Below, in pieces: positions 11,162 to 24,438 of a DNA stretch of 64,000 nt. This DNA comes from Monosporascus cannonballus. Lineage: Eukaryota; Ascomycota; Sordariomycetes; Xylariales. The notes beneath the pieces are model-generated. The model was given only the letters and a program-made list of their open reading frames with translations. It did not search any database and had not been told where the DNA came from. How positions within the stretch are numbered: position 1 is the first letter of the stretch; each line of letters starts with the position of its first letter. The DNA is taken from contig QJNS01000156.1 in assembly GCA_004154925.1 (NCBI GenBank), positions 120,358 to 184,357 on the forward strand, given 5' to 3'. The position numbers and the translations under genes are program-made.

Positions 11162-12321
11162 TAGCGGAAATCCGGTGTTTTAATATTAATTATTTCGAAA
11201 TTAATATAATTATGTTTCTTATATTTAAAAATTAGCGTTCGAATTGAAAATATTTAAATTGGTTAATAAATAATATATTCGGATGATTAAATAATATTTT
11301 TTTAATTTAATTTAATAATTCATATTTTGTTTTTAAAATCGTTATTTATATTAATAATAAAATAAAAATTATAAATATTTTTAATTAGTTAATTAAAATT
11401 ATAATAAATTAAAAATATTTATTAAAAGTTATAAAAAATTATTAAGTTTTATAATTCCGAAAACTTTTATAAAAATTAAATTTACATATATAATAATTTA
11501 AAGTAATTAAATAATTTTATGCGTATTATCGTATTTATTATTATTATTAAATTAAATATAAATATTTTAAATATTAATTATATAATATAATAAAATATAC
11601 CGTAAAGTCTTTCGATTAAAAATTTATAATAATAATTTAATTATATAATTCGTAATTATAAATAATTATATGTAATTAATTATAAATAAATTATATTATT
11701 TTTTTTGTTTAAATATTTAATAAATATAAAACTAAATTATTTATTTTAAAAAAGGTTAAAATAATAAAAATAATATAAGCCTAATAAAGCAAGAAATTGC
11801 ATTATTTATAAAAATATAAAGGCTATAATAAAAATTAACGTAACGGATTCGGATAATAAAAAAACGATACGTAATTTATTACAAATAATCTTAATTAAAA
11901 TAAAATAATTATCGAATTTCAATTTTAATTTTCGGCCGGTTAAAATATTATCCGTAAACTTTTAAAATAAAGTAATTTTAATTTACGGTATTGGATAAGA
12001 AAAGGCCTTAATAATATGCGTTATTTAACGGTAAATATATACGTAAAGTAATTTTAATATATTTAAAAAAACGAAATTATTATATTAAAAAAACTTTATA
12101 ATTTAATTCCAAAATAAAAAAATATCGCAATTAACAATTTAGTAGCGTTTTTAAATAAAAATATCGCAATAATTAATCTTGTGTATAATTTTCCCATTAT
12201 CGGAAACGAATTCCTAACTTCCGGCATTTATCGCTATATAAGGTTTTAATTTGTAGTTTCACAACAATATAAGCTTATTAAATATATTAGCTATTATATA
12301 ATTTCTACTCAAAACTCTTTA

Positions 12322-14153
12322 ACCTCGGACCCCATATAATAAATGACCCTAACAATGAATAGTGAAAACATACCCAAAATCATAGTAACCTACATATTCC
12401 AAAGCCTTTTATTAACGCAATAACGTATTTCTTAATAAAATGAAACTATTTAGGCTATTTAGCTTTACGTTGCCTTTTTTTAGCAAGCTATTTTTTAATA
12501 TAATTATTAATTGGAACCTAATTGTTAGCCTTTATAAACTTTAAACGCTTAATAATTTTATCCTTAGCCGACCTAATATTTGATAAATTTACAAAAATTT
12601 TATATGGTTATTTAATAATAATTTAACGTTTACAACTTTCGTATTTTTCGAATTTTGTTCGCAAAAATTAATTATTATGACGGAAAATAACGTTTTTGGT
12701 ATTAAGATTATTAAGCCCTTTAATAATTTTAATTATTACTTTCCGTATATTGCGAAACGCCTTTGCTGAATTGCATAAGGCCGTTCGTATATTTTTTCGT
12801 AATTTTAAAATTTTATAAAAAATATATATCATTTCGTTCTAATTATTAATTACTTATTCCGGAGGCACTTTCGGCTTAAAAATCGGCTAAGGTGTTATTT
12901 CGAAATCCTTTAATATTATTTCGGGTTTAAAAGGAAATAAGCCGGTATAACGCAATTTAATTTTAATATTTTTGTCGGTAAAGGCGATTTCGGCAACTTC
13001 GTAATACGCTTTTAACATATAGCGTTTATATTCGGAAGTTATTACGAATAATCCGCCGGCCTTTTGCAAAATTATACGATATTCCTTTTTAAGTACGGAA
13101 AATACGATAACGTCGAATAGCTAAAGGTTACCATTTTAATAAAGTAAAAAATATATAAAAATAACCTTATTTTTAAAATATTTCTATATAAAAACAAAGG
13201 ATACGTATATAATATAGCTATTTAAAATAAATAATTGCTATTTATTATAAAACCAAAATTTAATTTCCGAAAAAATCTTTTTTAATTATTTTAATATAAA
13301 AACGTTATTAATTTACCTTTTCGAAATTAATATATATTTAACTTTTTCGATATTTTCGGATAATTATTATTTTTGAACGGTAAAATAATTAAAAATATAT
13401 ACGGCCGTACCTTTTCGGTATATAAAGCCGATATACTTAAGGATAAGTACCTATAACGTTACCCCTAACTTTCCAAGCCTCGCGCAAGCCGTTTCCGAAA
13501 ATCCTACGACCGTTTTATTAACTTATTCCCCCTTTTGGACGCCCGTTTTATCCATATTATATTCGTTCGTAAGCTTAATCTTATATTTAGTTCGGACGGC
13601 GGCAAGGAAAGGGAAAAACTTGCGGACATCGTCGCGATCGCGTACCTTTAAGCGGTCCCGGGGTATAATTCGTCCTTTTTTTATATGTATTTTATCATGG
13701 CGTAAGATAAAACGATTAACCCAATTTTTCCCGAAGGTTCTTTTAGAGCCTAATAAGGCTTTTGCCATCTGACGGACCTATATTTTCATAAGGCGGCGGC
13801 CGTATGCCTTTTCGTACAGTATCCAGTTAATAAGCTTATCTTTTTTTTAATCCGATAGCTTATATGTTTTAATTTTGGTTTCGGAACGCGATTTGGAACT
13901 ATGGACGCAGTATAACAAGGTCGACTGGGGTATATCAAATCGCAAATTCGCAAAGGTTTCGGAACCACCTTCCGCCATAAAATTCTTGGCATCTCGAATT
14001 CTGCGCTTTCGGTCGAAATTAACCATCTTTACCCGAAATCAATTAACCAAATGGTTGTTAAGTTATCGCAAAGTAAAGCTTCAAGGAATAGTTGTTATTA
14101 TGGAGAAAAGTTGTATTCATTGTTAAGGTTATTTATTATGTGGGGTCCGAGGT
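12322..14153 (-). mobile_element. second Fot1/pogo-type DNA transposon inside Gypsy A
   Basis: The element is 1,832 bases with inverted repeats of about 38 bases starting ACCTCGGACCCCA at 12322 and inverted at 14153. Both ends are flanked by TA (12320-12321, 14154-14155). Mismatches between the ends are C/T. The flanks rejoin as continuous Gypsy protease-region sequence (compare 52600-52760). It is a different subfamily from the element at 9294-11161. Confidence 0.92.
12887..14026 (-). pseudogene. pogo-family transposase, inactivated
   Basis: The minus-strand frame starts MVNFDRKRRIRDAKNF at 14026. Later blocks include FGKNWVNRFILRH (about 13735-13695), YNMDKTGVQKG (about 13560-13526, the first DDE Asp, with a Glu->Lys change next to it), FSVLKKEYR (about 13110-13080) and AFTDKNIK...GLFPFKPE (about 12990-12920). 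Order and motifs are those of pogo transposases with a CENP-B-like N-terminus. Stops and small breaks interrupt it, so it is not functional. Confidence 0.85.
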
Positions 14154-15968
14154 TAATGTATTATTACGGTATGTTCATACGTTCCGATTCGTATATCCAA
14201 AATAATGCCGTTATTAACTCTTTTTATCCTTATATTTAAAGCGTTTTTTAGCAATTCTTTTAATTATTTACGTTTTATTATTTTAAGGCTTTTTTATAAA
14301 TAATTCTTTTCTTTTAACTTTTAGTCGAATTTATCGAACCATATATATATTTCTATATTTAACGCATTAAATTGCTATATTTGTCGTTATTACCGGTGTA
14401 TTATATTTTCGAATTATACCAATTATTTTTGGTTTAGTTACACTTTTTCCTTTATTAGGTAATTTATTTTCTTTTGGTTTTCATTACATCTTATTACACA
14501 TCCTATTAATTATCGTTCCAAGGTTCTTTAATAACTTAATATATTTTTTTCTTTAATAAACCTTTTTCTATAAAGAGTTAGAATACATACTTATTAAACG
14601 TAAACACCTATAATAATCTTTGGGCACTATATTTCTAGTATATATAAAAATAAGCTTTGTTTCTTTTTGAAAATTATATTTTTAGTAATAACAAAAAAGG
14701 CTTCCTTACGGCCATTATTTTTTTCAAGCTAATATTTTACTTTAACCTGTTACAAAATATTTTCTGTAGCTATAAATCGAAACTATTAATATTATTAATT
14801 ATTTTTTTATTATTTTCAGTTTAATTTAGAAAATCAAACTTTTTATAATATATAAAAGGAATTCGTCACTAAATATATTATTGTTATTTTTTGTAATCAA
14901 CATATTTTCGTTACCGACAATATTCAATATACATTGTGTTATATTAATCAATAATATCCGAATAAGTCTTTTTATTTACTCTTAATATTTACCTAATTAT
15001 TTGTATAATATTTCTTAATATATTCGTAACACATATTAAGTTAAAATCTTATTTTTTTCGCATTTCTTATTAAACCTTTTTACTATAAGGGGCAAAATAT
15101 TGACATAAGCCGAATTATATTAATAGATGTATTTCTGTTGCTTTGATTTTCTTTAAATTATCCCATAAGTACTAATTTCCAATTATTTTAAGAAGGGTTT
15201 CTAAATACTTTATATTACAATATCTTATATCTTATTTGATTATACTTGAAATATTTTGTTTAACTTTAGGTTTTTATATAAATAACTTTTAATTTTATTA
15301 AATTTAATTTCGTATCCAAAAAAATGTTATTACGTCGGACAACGCAAATATTTGGCGTATATGAAGGTTTGTTATTATTTTTTCGTTTAATGCCCCTAGT
15401 ACAATAAGCGTATTATCGATCGGTATATTTTTTATAACGGCCTAAAACCAAATAGGTATATTTCCGGTAAACATCTTGATTACGAATTTGATTTATATAA
15501 TAAACGTAATAAATTAAATAGAAAACATCTAAAATATATGCGATATTAAATTAAAAATATTTATAACTTAATTAGGGTTCCGTTAAAAGATTTTGGTTTA
15601 AAAGTTTTTAAAACCTGTTTTAATTATATAATAAATTTAGCTAAATAATTCTATATATTGGAAAGCGTTTTTTTAATTTCGAAAATTTCTACTTTTTCTT
15701 TAAACCTTTTATAAACTGTTTAAAAATACGTCGGACAGCTATTATTATTTTTTCTTAAATTAAATAATAAGTTCGTTTATAACATGCAGGCGTTATAAAA
15801 CTTTTTCACAAAATAAACGAAATTCTTCCTATTCCTTTTCGGATTCCATTTTAATATTCTAGTTATTAAAAATGTGCTATACAAGTTATTAAGAATGCGT
15901 ACTAATAAATATAATATCGGCGATATTGCCTAAAATATAAGGATATTATTAAATAAAAATTTACAATA

Positions 15969-16351
15969 TATAACAGTTAAAAGGTTTAACTAATTAAAAG
16001 GTTTTAATCGTACAGATGTATATTAAGAGAAATATTGTTAAAACTTATGTAATAAATTTCATAATGTAATATAATTTATAATATTAGTAATCCTTTAAAT
16101 AACGATATTATATTATAAATTACAATTATTTAAATTATAAAAGTAATAAGTATATATAAATATATTATAATTTTAGTATTACTATTTATTTTTCCTTAAT
16201 TATGTTTTACGAAATTTTGTTAAACACTTACTTAATGTTAATTATTTATATTTAGTAGATCTTTGCTAAATATCTGTTGCGTAACCTGGAAGGTGGTCTG
16301 TGGTATCCTCGTTAATCGTTTCCTGAGGCCGAAACCTATTAGATCGTAACA
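15969..16351 (-). repeat. 5' LTR of Gypsy A
   Basis: 383 bases, beginning TGTTACGATCTAATAGG on the minus strand and ending in a RIP-altered form of ...GTTACA. It aligns along its length with the LTRs at 29645-30021, 48439-48817 and 54768-55151. Confidence 0.85.
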
Positions 16352-16455
16352 ATAATACACTATTATATTTATTAATTAATTTCGTACGATATTTCTGTTA
16401 ACATAAACCCTTATAAGCTACGTTTAATAATTAATTAAAACGATTAACCGTTATA
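16352..16455 (+). repeat. 5' LTR remnant of Gypsy B
   Basis: The final 104 bases of an LTR, including GTTAACATAAACCC and ending CCGTTATA. The first 270 or so bases are missing at the junction with element A. Confidence 0.75.
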
Positions 16456-17803
16456 CGTTATAAGCTTTTATTTAATAATACCCTCAGACTTTGAAGAATA
16501 TCGCCGGCATTATATTTATCAGCAACGAGTTCGAATAGCCCATTTATCAGGTTCCTGATAACCCAGACATTAAAATGGAATGCGAAAAGGAAAAGCAATA
16601 ACTTCGCCTTTTTCGCGGAAAAATTTCTTCGACGCCTAGATGCCATAAACGAACGAATTATTTAGCTTAAAAAAGTTAATAATAACCTTACGACGTCCCT
16701 TTAAGCTGCCTATGAAAAGCTTTAAAAAGGCTTCCGAAACTAAAAAACATTTCTCAATGAACCAGCTTATTAGTTAAACTTTACCCAAAAACCAGGACCA
16801 GTCCTGAAACCCCCTAAATCAAAACCTTTTAATAAAACTTTGACCAAATTACAATAATTCGTAATCTAATACCGAACATATTTCGGATATTTTCCTATGC
16901 GACTAATTACGCCTATTATACGAATTATATTCGCAATGTGACGATTTATTGGAAATGCGGCCATTTAATTTAAATTCCTTATACGAAAATATGTTGTTTT
17001 GTTAATCGAAAAACGAAACCTGGACGTAATACGAAATTTAAAGGATTATAAATAATGTAAATATATGTTCACAGAAGGTTTCGAAATAATAAACGAAAAA
17101 CTAAAAGCCGAAATATAAATCTAATAATTAGAATAATGAGGATTATTATCTAATTACGGTAATACGTTATTTTAATTAGCTTTTAAGGTAAATTAAAAAT
17201 GAAAAATATTAATAGCAAAATTTTTCGATTGTTGAAAAATTACAGGAAAAACTTTTTAAATTTAATCGGGCTAATTATTTATTAGATTATGTTATAATAA
17301 AAGTTAAAATCGACGATCGATAATATGTATGGCGTATTAAGGCCACCAAAGGAAAGAATAATAGCAATCCCCGATATACGGCCAATACCAACGTTTTTCG
17401 ACGCGGTAACACTTCTTACGGTACGGAACTAAGACCCATGGAACTAGGAGCTACTTGTATGAAAAACTAGAACTAAACCAAATATTATAATTATAACAGA
17501 ATAAGAAACAAGTTAACGTAATAGAAAGTGCCGAAAAAAGCCTCGTCAAAACAACGAGAAATGTATATTAGAGAAAAGTAATCCAGAAAAAACTAGAAAA
17601 AGGAAACAAATGCATTAATAAAATTCAGCCTAAATACGTACCAGGCCCTCCATAACGAAAAATCTAATAGAGAATGCGAAAAGCCAAAAAGTTTGTTAGT
17701 AAATATCGTAAATATAACAAAAAGCATTATACAAATAATTACGCAAATGACAGAATTAGACAGAAAAAATCCGTCCAGAAACCCTTAATCGATACGGCAA
17801 AAT

Positions 17804-18270
17804 TGTTATGGCTTAGCAGCCTTGGCTTCTCCAAAACGGTCGGGGAGCTTAGGAGCTCAGGCCCCCGACCATGCCAAGAGGGTCACGTGACTGGCTCAAA
17901 GAGACTCAATGTACTTGATTGGTGTTATAAGGACTTGGCGCCTTGAGCCAGTTAAGCCAGAAGATGGGCTTAAAGGGGCTCAAGGGTACTTAAGGGGGAT
18001 AACTTACCAAAGGATGTTTTAAGCCAGTTTAAGTAGCTTAAGCCAAAATAAGGATATATACGCTTATTATTTCCATAACCTAGATAACTTTAACTTACAA
18101 CACTTATTAATATTAATCGTTTGTAATTAATAATTCGTTACTTAAAACACCTTTGGTATTACGAAAAGTAATACGTTATTATATTTATTGCTTAAAATCC
18201 TACGATACTCCTGTTAACATAAACCCGTCGACTTAGGTTTAATAATTGGTTAAACCGTTAAGCCGTTATA
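17804..18270 (+). repeat. 5' LTR of element 1
   Basis: 467 bases from TGTTATGGCTTAGCAGCC to CCGTTATA. GC-rich palindromic pieces (GTCGGGGAGCTTAGGAGC and GCCCCCGACC) survive RIP well near the start. Confidence 0.93.
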
Positions 18271-18399
18271 CGTTGCAAGCTTTTATTTAGTAATATTGTT
18301 AGATTTTGAGCAATATCGCCGACATTATATCTACCAGCAAACAGCCCGAATAACCTACTTACCAGGTCCCTAAGGACCCTGATACCGGAATGGAATCCG

Positions 18400-19386
18400 A
18401 GGAAAAAAAGAAGCAGCCTCGCCTTTCTCGAAAGGAAGTTCTTCGACGCCTGGATGCTATGAACAAACGCATCTTTCAGCTAAAACAAGACAAAAATAAT
18501 CTTATTACGTCCCTCTAAGCTGCCCATAAGAAATTCGAAAAAAAAAAAAAGGTCCCCGAGATTGGAAAACCCTCTCGGTTAAACCAGGTTATTCAGCTGA
18601 ACTTTACCAAGGAACTAAAAAAAAATCCTTAAACCCCTTAAACCGGAATTTTTTAATGGAATTTCCATTAAATTATAACTGTTCTTAACCTAATGCCGAA
18701 CATATTTTAGGTACTTTCCCATTTAACTTATTACGTTTACTTCATAAATTAAGTTTGCGGTTAAACGATTTACCGGAAACGCGGTTATTTGGTTTAAACC
18801 GGCCATAAAAAAATACATTACCTTGCCAGTTAAGAAACGAAACCTAAAAATGGTGCAAATTTATAACGATTACGAATAATTCGAATAAATATTAACGAAA
18901 ACATTCGGAATAGTAAACGAAAAGATAAAAGCCGAAATACAGATTTAACAATTACGACAAAAAGGATCGGCATCTAAATATAACAGTATATTTATTCAGC
19001 TAACATCTAAGCTAAATTAGGGGCAAAAAATATTAATAACTAAGTTCTTTAACGGCCTGAAAAAAGAAATACAGGAAAAGTTTTTTAAATTTAACCGGCC
19101 TAATTATTTGTTAAATTATATCGCTATGGCAATTAAGATCGATAACCGACAATATACCTGGCATACCAGAGATATTAAGGGAAAGCATAATAACAAGCCT
19201 CGGTATACGGCTAATACTAGCGCTTCTCGGCGCAATAATATTTCTTACGGCATTAAACCGGGCCTTATGGAACTAGGAATTACTTACAAAAAGGACTGGA
19301 ACCAAATTAAGTACTATAATTGCGGAAAAAAAAGACATAAGGCCTATAAGTGCCTTTCGCTTAAAAAATTACAAAAAAATAATTAG
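18400..19386 (+). pseudogene. gag remnant of element 1 with altered zinc knuckle
   Basis: Capsid-like sequence ends in a readable stretch (19108-19386) with IKYYNCGKKRHKAYKC. This is the CX2CX4HX4C nucleic-acid-binding knuckle of Gag, but the first Cys has become Tyr and the usual Gly before His is Arg. Both fit G->A changes. Upstream parts carry frequent stops. Confidence 0.82.
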
Positions 19387-19599
19387 AAGCCTATACCCGA
19401 AAAATAATCCAAAGGGAATCAAAAGAAAAAAGGCAAACTTATTAACATAATTCGACCTAAGTACATACCAGGCCCCCCGTAACAAAAAATACAACAAAGG
19501 ATACGAAAAACCAAAAACCTGGCTCAGCAGATAATTAAGGAAAAACGGAACATTTTTAAAGGATAATTAGAAAAGCATTAGGGCTGGACGGAAAAAATC

Positions 19600-22500
19600 T
19601 GTCCTGGAACCCCTAATCGATACGGCAAAATGCATGCTATTTATTGCAAACGACAAAATTGCCCTGCCCATAAAAAATGGAAACAACATATTTATAGCAA
19701 AATTACCCGAATATATTACGAAAAATTCGATTTTCCTAACAGAACGGAAAATAATAAAAATAACAAATAATAATATCGATACTTTCGATCCATAACCCCT
19801 GAAAATAATTTTCTTTAATTGGCTACAGCAAAAAGTTAACCAGAAAAGAAGTAATATCCGCAAAAAAACCCTTTTTATTATTACGAATAATATAATTACC
19901 AAACAGAAAAAGAATTAATCCAGCGTACGGTAAAAAAATATTGCCAGAAAACTATTACGGATCTTTATTTCCAATTAACATTTACCATAAATCCTGATAA
20001 ACGATAAGCTTTAAAAGAAAAAATTTAACAATTTACACGAGATTTCCAATAAAAAAAGGATGAAACCTAATAAGAAGCTATACGTTACACTGAAAAATAA
20101 TATACTTAATAAGGAAAAAAACTATAGCAGAATTAAAAATAACTAATATAATTCGAAGGCATAATACGCCGACAAAAACGATAAATACAGCAGCTTAACG
20201 CGCTATACAAAAAGATATAAATAAGGTTCGATAAACTTAAACAAAAGTTAAAAAAAAAAGGTTACCTATAAAAAAGCCGCAAAATAACAAAACCCAGAGG
20301 AATTAAAGGAAATTCCTAAAAAAGGCTTTAAACGTAACGATAAAAGCCGTTAATAACCTTATTACCTTGGACATATAAATCGGAACGCATTAGTACACCG
20401 CAATAGTAAACTGCGGAGCTCTAAATAGAAACTATATTACGCCGGATATGGTTAACAAATTTAAATTACCATAAAGATATAAGTTAAAACCTTATATAAC
20501 GACGAACGCCAAAAATTAAAATTTCGCTTACGATAATAAAAAAATCTTACGCAAAATTAATTACCTCGAGATCTTTATTTAAAAACAATACCAAATAATT
20601 AATTTCGACGTCGTTCCATTTAGGAATTACGACATAATCTTAGGATTACTATGGATACGCCAGTACGGAATTTTAATTAACGGAAAAACTGGCCAGGTAA
20701 AATTTTTTTTATCTTTTATTAATAAATAAAAAAAAAAAATAAAATCTTAATATTCAATCAAAAATAACGACGAATACAGGTATAAAAATACGATAAATAC
20801 CTTATTACCTAAAGGGACAAAACACAAAAAAAAAATGGGCATTAAAGAAAAATACGACATATCGTTATTACCATTAAGGCGAAATTACGGCAATTAAATA
20901 ACGATTTAAAATAACAGCCCTAAAAATTAAAAAATTTAATTAATATATTATTATAATATCATAAATATAAACAGCTTTTCAAAAAGAAGCTGGATACAAA
21001 ACTACCAAAATATAGCGAATAAAATTACGAAATTATCCTTAAAAAAAGTTCTTTAACGAAGTTTTACCCCATTTATAACCTTAACGGAAACGAATTGTAC
21101 GTTTTCCGGGAATACCTGGAAAATTGGTTACAAAAAGGATAGATTCGACTTTCGAAGTTACTAGTAGGGTACCCGATATTTTTCGTATTTAAAAAAAATG
21201 GCAAATTGCGATTTGTAGTTAATTATCGATAACTAAACGACATTACTGTCAAAAATCGAATATTATTACCCCTAATTACAAAAATAAAAAACCGATTTTA
21301 TGGAACCAAATAATTCATAGCATTCGATTTTAAAAATAAATATAACCTTATTAGAATTAAAAAAGGATACGAATAAAAAACAACCTTTAAAACGAAATAC
21401 GGATTATTTAAATATTTGGTTACGCTAATAGGACTTACGAACGTATTAGTAACTTTCCAACGAATAATAAATTATATGCTACGGGAATACCTTGACATTT
21501 TTATTATATGCTACCTCGACGATATTCTCATTTTTTCCAAGACGGAAAAGATATACGTAAAATACGTTTACCAAGTTCTTTAAGTTTTACAGGACGCCAA
21601 GTTATTAATTAACGCAGAAAAAAGCTAATTTTACAAACAGGAAATAAAATACTTAAGACATATTATTACCCCAGGATATATTAGGATAAATCTAAAGAAA
21701 ATCGCTGTAATAACAGAATAGCAGACGCCAACGACGGTTAAGGAGATATAGGCATTCCTTGGATTCGCCAATTATTACAGGAAGTTTATTTGAAACTTTA
21801 ATAAAATAGCCATACCCTTAATTAACCTTACTAAAAAAAAGAAAGAATTTAAATAAACGCCAAAAACAGAAAAAGCGTTCCAAAAGATTAAAAATGTAAT
21901 TACCAATAAGCTAATATTAATTATATACGATTTAATACGCCCCGTTAAGTTAAAAACCGATATTTCGGATTACGCGTTAAACGTAATAATCGGATAACGA
22001 AATAATTAAGGCAAATTGCACCTTATCGCATTCTTCTTATACAAATTAAAAAAAGCCGAACTTAATTACGGCATTCCAAATAAGGAATTTATGGCCATTA
22101 TTATGGCATTCCGCGAATTTAAGTATTTCCTAAAGGGAAGTTTATATTAAGTCAAGGTTTATACGGATTATCAAAATTTTACCCGATTTACCATAACCAG
22201 AGAACTTACAGAACGATAATTACGATATGCGGAAAAATTAGCGAACTTTGACTTCGTTATTATCCATAAAAAAGGTTTAAAGAACGGCAAAGCAAACGCC
22301 CTAAATAAGCGACCAGATCTCGAAAAAAAGTTGGTTAAAGTTAGCCACATAATTTTCGATATTACCACAAAAGGATATTTACGCTTACGATAAATTGCAA
22401 CAATTCGGGCGGTACCTTTTAACATATATTAAAAAATTTAGCAATATAACGATAATTTACCAGAAAACCAAAGAATAAATAAGGTATAAATATTAAAGGA

Positions 22501-23746
22501 ATATTAGGAAAACTTAATACGAAATATATACGAATATTAATTACATAAATATCCAGGGATTTATAAAACCTTAAAACGATTTTAACGTATATATTTTTTT
22601 CTTAAGATAAAAATAATAATTCAAAAAGTACGACGGCAGTATAACCTTTGTAACAAAACCAAAGTACAATAATATAAGCCCTATAGAAAGTTATAACCAT
22701 TACCGGTTTCAAAGAAACCTTAGGATTTAATTATTATGGATTTTATCATTAAACTTCCCTTATCCGAAAATCTAGCGACAGGAATACATTATAATAACGT
22801 TTTCGTTATCGTCGATCGATTTACGAAATTTTCTTATTTTTTACTTTATTATAAGGATATTAACGCAAAACAAATAGCATATATTTTCTTCAGAAATATC
22901 TTTAATATATACGGATTACTAATAGAAATTATTTCGGATAAAGGATCGACATTCGCATCTAAATTTTGGCAAGGCCTTATAACATAAATTGGCCTAAATT
23001 ACAAGTTATTTAACGTATTTAGACCTTAGGTAAATAGATAAATAAAGCGGTTAAACCAAACGTTAAAAACCTACTTACGATGTTATATCAATTACGAACA
23101 AAACAATTGGGTTAAAAAATTACTTATTGCTTAATTAGCTTATAACACCAGTTATTACGAAAGCATTAAGATAATACTATCTAACGCAAATTTCGGTTTT
23201 ATTCCGGAAGTTTATAGAAAAATACGTAACGACGGTCCAGTTAATGTTAAAATAATCCTTATATCAAAACAGTTACGATAATTACATCAAAAAATAAAAA
23301 CAAAACTGGAATTCGTACGAAATTAAATAAGCAAATATTACAATAAGAAACGGTTAAAGGGATTAATTTTCGAAAAAGGGGAAATGGTTTACCTTGCTAC
23401 CAAAAATATCCAAATAAAACGTCCTAACAAAAAACTCGATTTCAAATATATCGGTCCATATAAAATTACCAAAAAAATCTTAGAAAACAATTACCGGTTA
23501 AAACTTCTACCAAAAATTAAACTTTATCCAATTTTTTATGTTTTTTTACTCGAGTTAACAGCAAATACGATTAAGGTTTATACGGCATAAAACGATATAG
23601 AAATAAAGGACGAATAAACATACGAAATAAAGAAAATCTTCGATATACGAAAACAAAACGGACTTACCCAGTACCTAATTAAATGGAAAAAGCACCCGGA
23701 TTCCGAAAACACCTGGGAACCCGCCAAAAATCTTATTAGCGCCTAA
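19600..23746 (+). pseudogene. pol remnant of element 1: protease, RT, RNase H, integrase, chromodomain
   Basis: The protease site reads NCGAL...NYIT near 20400, with Asn where the catalytic Asp (DxGA) belongs. RT covers about 21050-21600, with an intact YLDD at 21512-21523. RNase H covers about 21950-22330 (LNYGIPNKEFMAII, VYTDYQNF). The integrase core at 22736-22987 keeps DFIIKLPLS, IVDRFTK and SDKGSTF. A chromodomain lies at about 23617-23746 (QYLIKWKKHPDSENTWEPA). Many stops separate these blocks. Confidence 0.9.
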
Positions 23747-24438
23747 TGCCTATTAAGGAGCTTTTACTAATAATAACGGGCGCGTCCCAATTAACAGTTA
23801 ACTAATTAATAGCCGGGATATCGGGCTAATTGGTTACGGCCTGTACTAACGTAACAGCTGCGACGGCAGCCTTTAACTATTCCTATTTTTTCTTTAAACG
23901 CTTAAATTCCTTTATCGTTTCCGTACTTTGAATACTACAACGAAATATTTTAATTCCCCGCTGGCGAAAAAGCTTCTTTTGTTTTCGCAAACGATTTAAA
24001 TAACTAAGCAACTTACTTATATGCTGTTATAACTCGGATAAACGTTAATAAGCCTTAAGCAGTTTTTCCTCGGCAAAATATTCCTAAAAATTTAACCGAT
24101 TTTTTTTAGTTACTAACCGACGATATTCGATTTCGGAGGGACTAAAAAGATTATAAGGACCCCCGTAAGCCGTATAAAAAGAATATTTCCTTAAATTATG
24201 ATAAACTTTGTAAATTTTGTTCGCAAATTTGCAGCGAAAACAAAAAATATTTAGAAATATAATAAAACCGAAACGGTTAATACGTTCTGAAAAAATAAAA
24301 GCGTTAATACGTTTACGAAACCGAGATTTTTCAATACGACCAGATATGTTAAATATGAAAAAGGAAAAGTTATTTACCAAGGATAATAAACGGACGAATT
24401 AATCTTTAGGGACAAAAATCCTGGAAGGGAAAAGATCG
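23747..24438. other. tail of element 1 between chromodomain and 3' LTR
   Basis: About 690 bases inside the retrotransposon with no conserved domain. Short open frames at 24084-24402 on both strands are chance. Elements B, C and F have an equivalent tail, so it belongs to the family. Confidence 0.6.

Larger units (their letters stand above)
7992..11760. repeat. telomere-associated repeat, internal copy A (interrupted)
   Basis: This aligns in the same orientation with 62055 to about 63925 next to the telomere. The unit opens with CCTCAT, then a GC-rich core with ATCAGGACCCCATTTTGG, then about 1.8 kb of AT-rich DNA. Removing the pogo insertion at 9294-11161 leaves about 1.9 kb, equal to the terminal copy. 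Anchors hold on both sides of the insertion, for example CGTAATTATAAATAATTA near 11650, matched near 63815. There is no coding frame. Differences between the copies are mostly C->T or G->A. The right boundary is approximate. Confidence 0.8.
12050..16351 (-). mobile_element. Ty3/Gypsy fragment A: 5' LTR, gag and protease region
   Basis: The right end is an LTR at 15969-16351 (383 bases, same family as those of elements B and E), reading TGTTACGATC on the minus strand. Leftward run the degraded gag and protease regions, alignable with the reverse complement of 20130-20700 and with 52470-52900. The element is cut off near 12050, so RT, integrase and the 3' LTR are missing. It sits in the 5' LTR of element B and carries a pogo transposon. 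The left boundary is approximate. Confidence 0.75.

Noticed and set aside
16458..16646. A minus-strand frame in element B
   Set aside because: Antisense to the gag region; a shadow.
19567..19902. A 111-residue minus-strand hydrophobic frame
   Set aside because: Antisense to the gag-pol region of element 1. The apparent membrane segments come from AT-rich codons.
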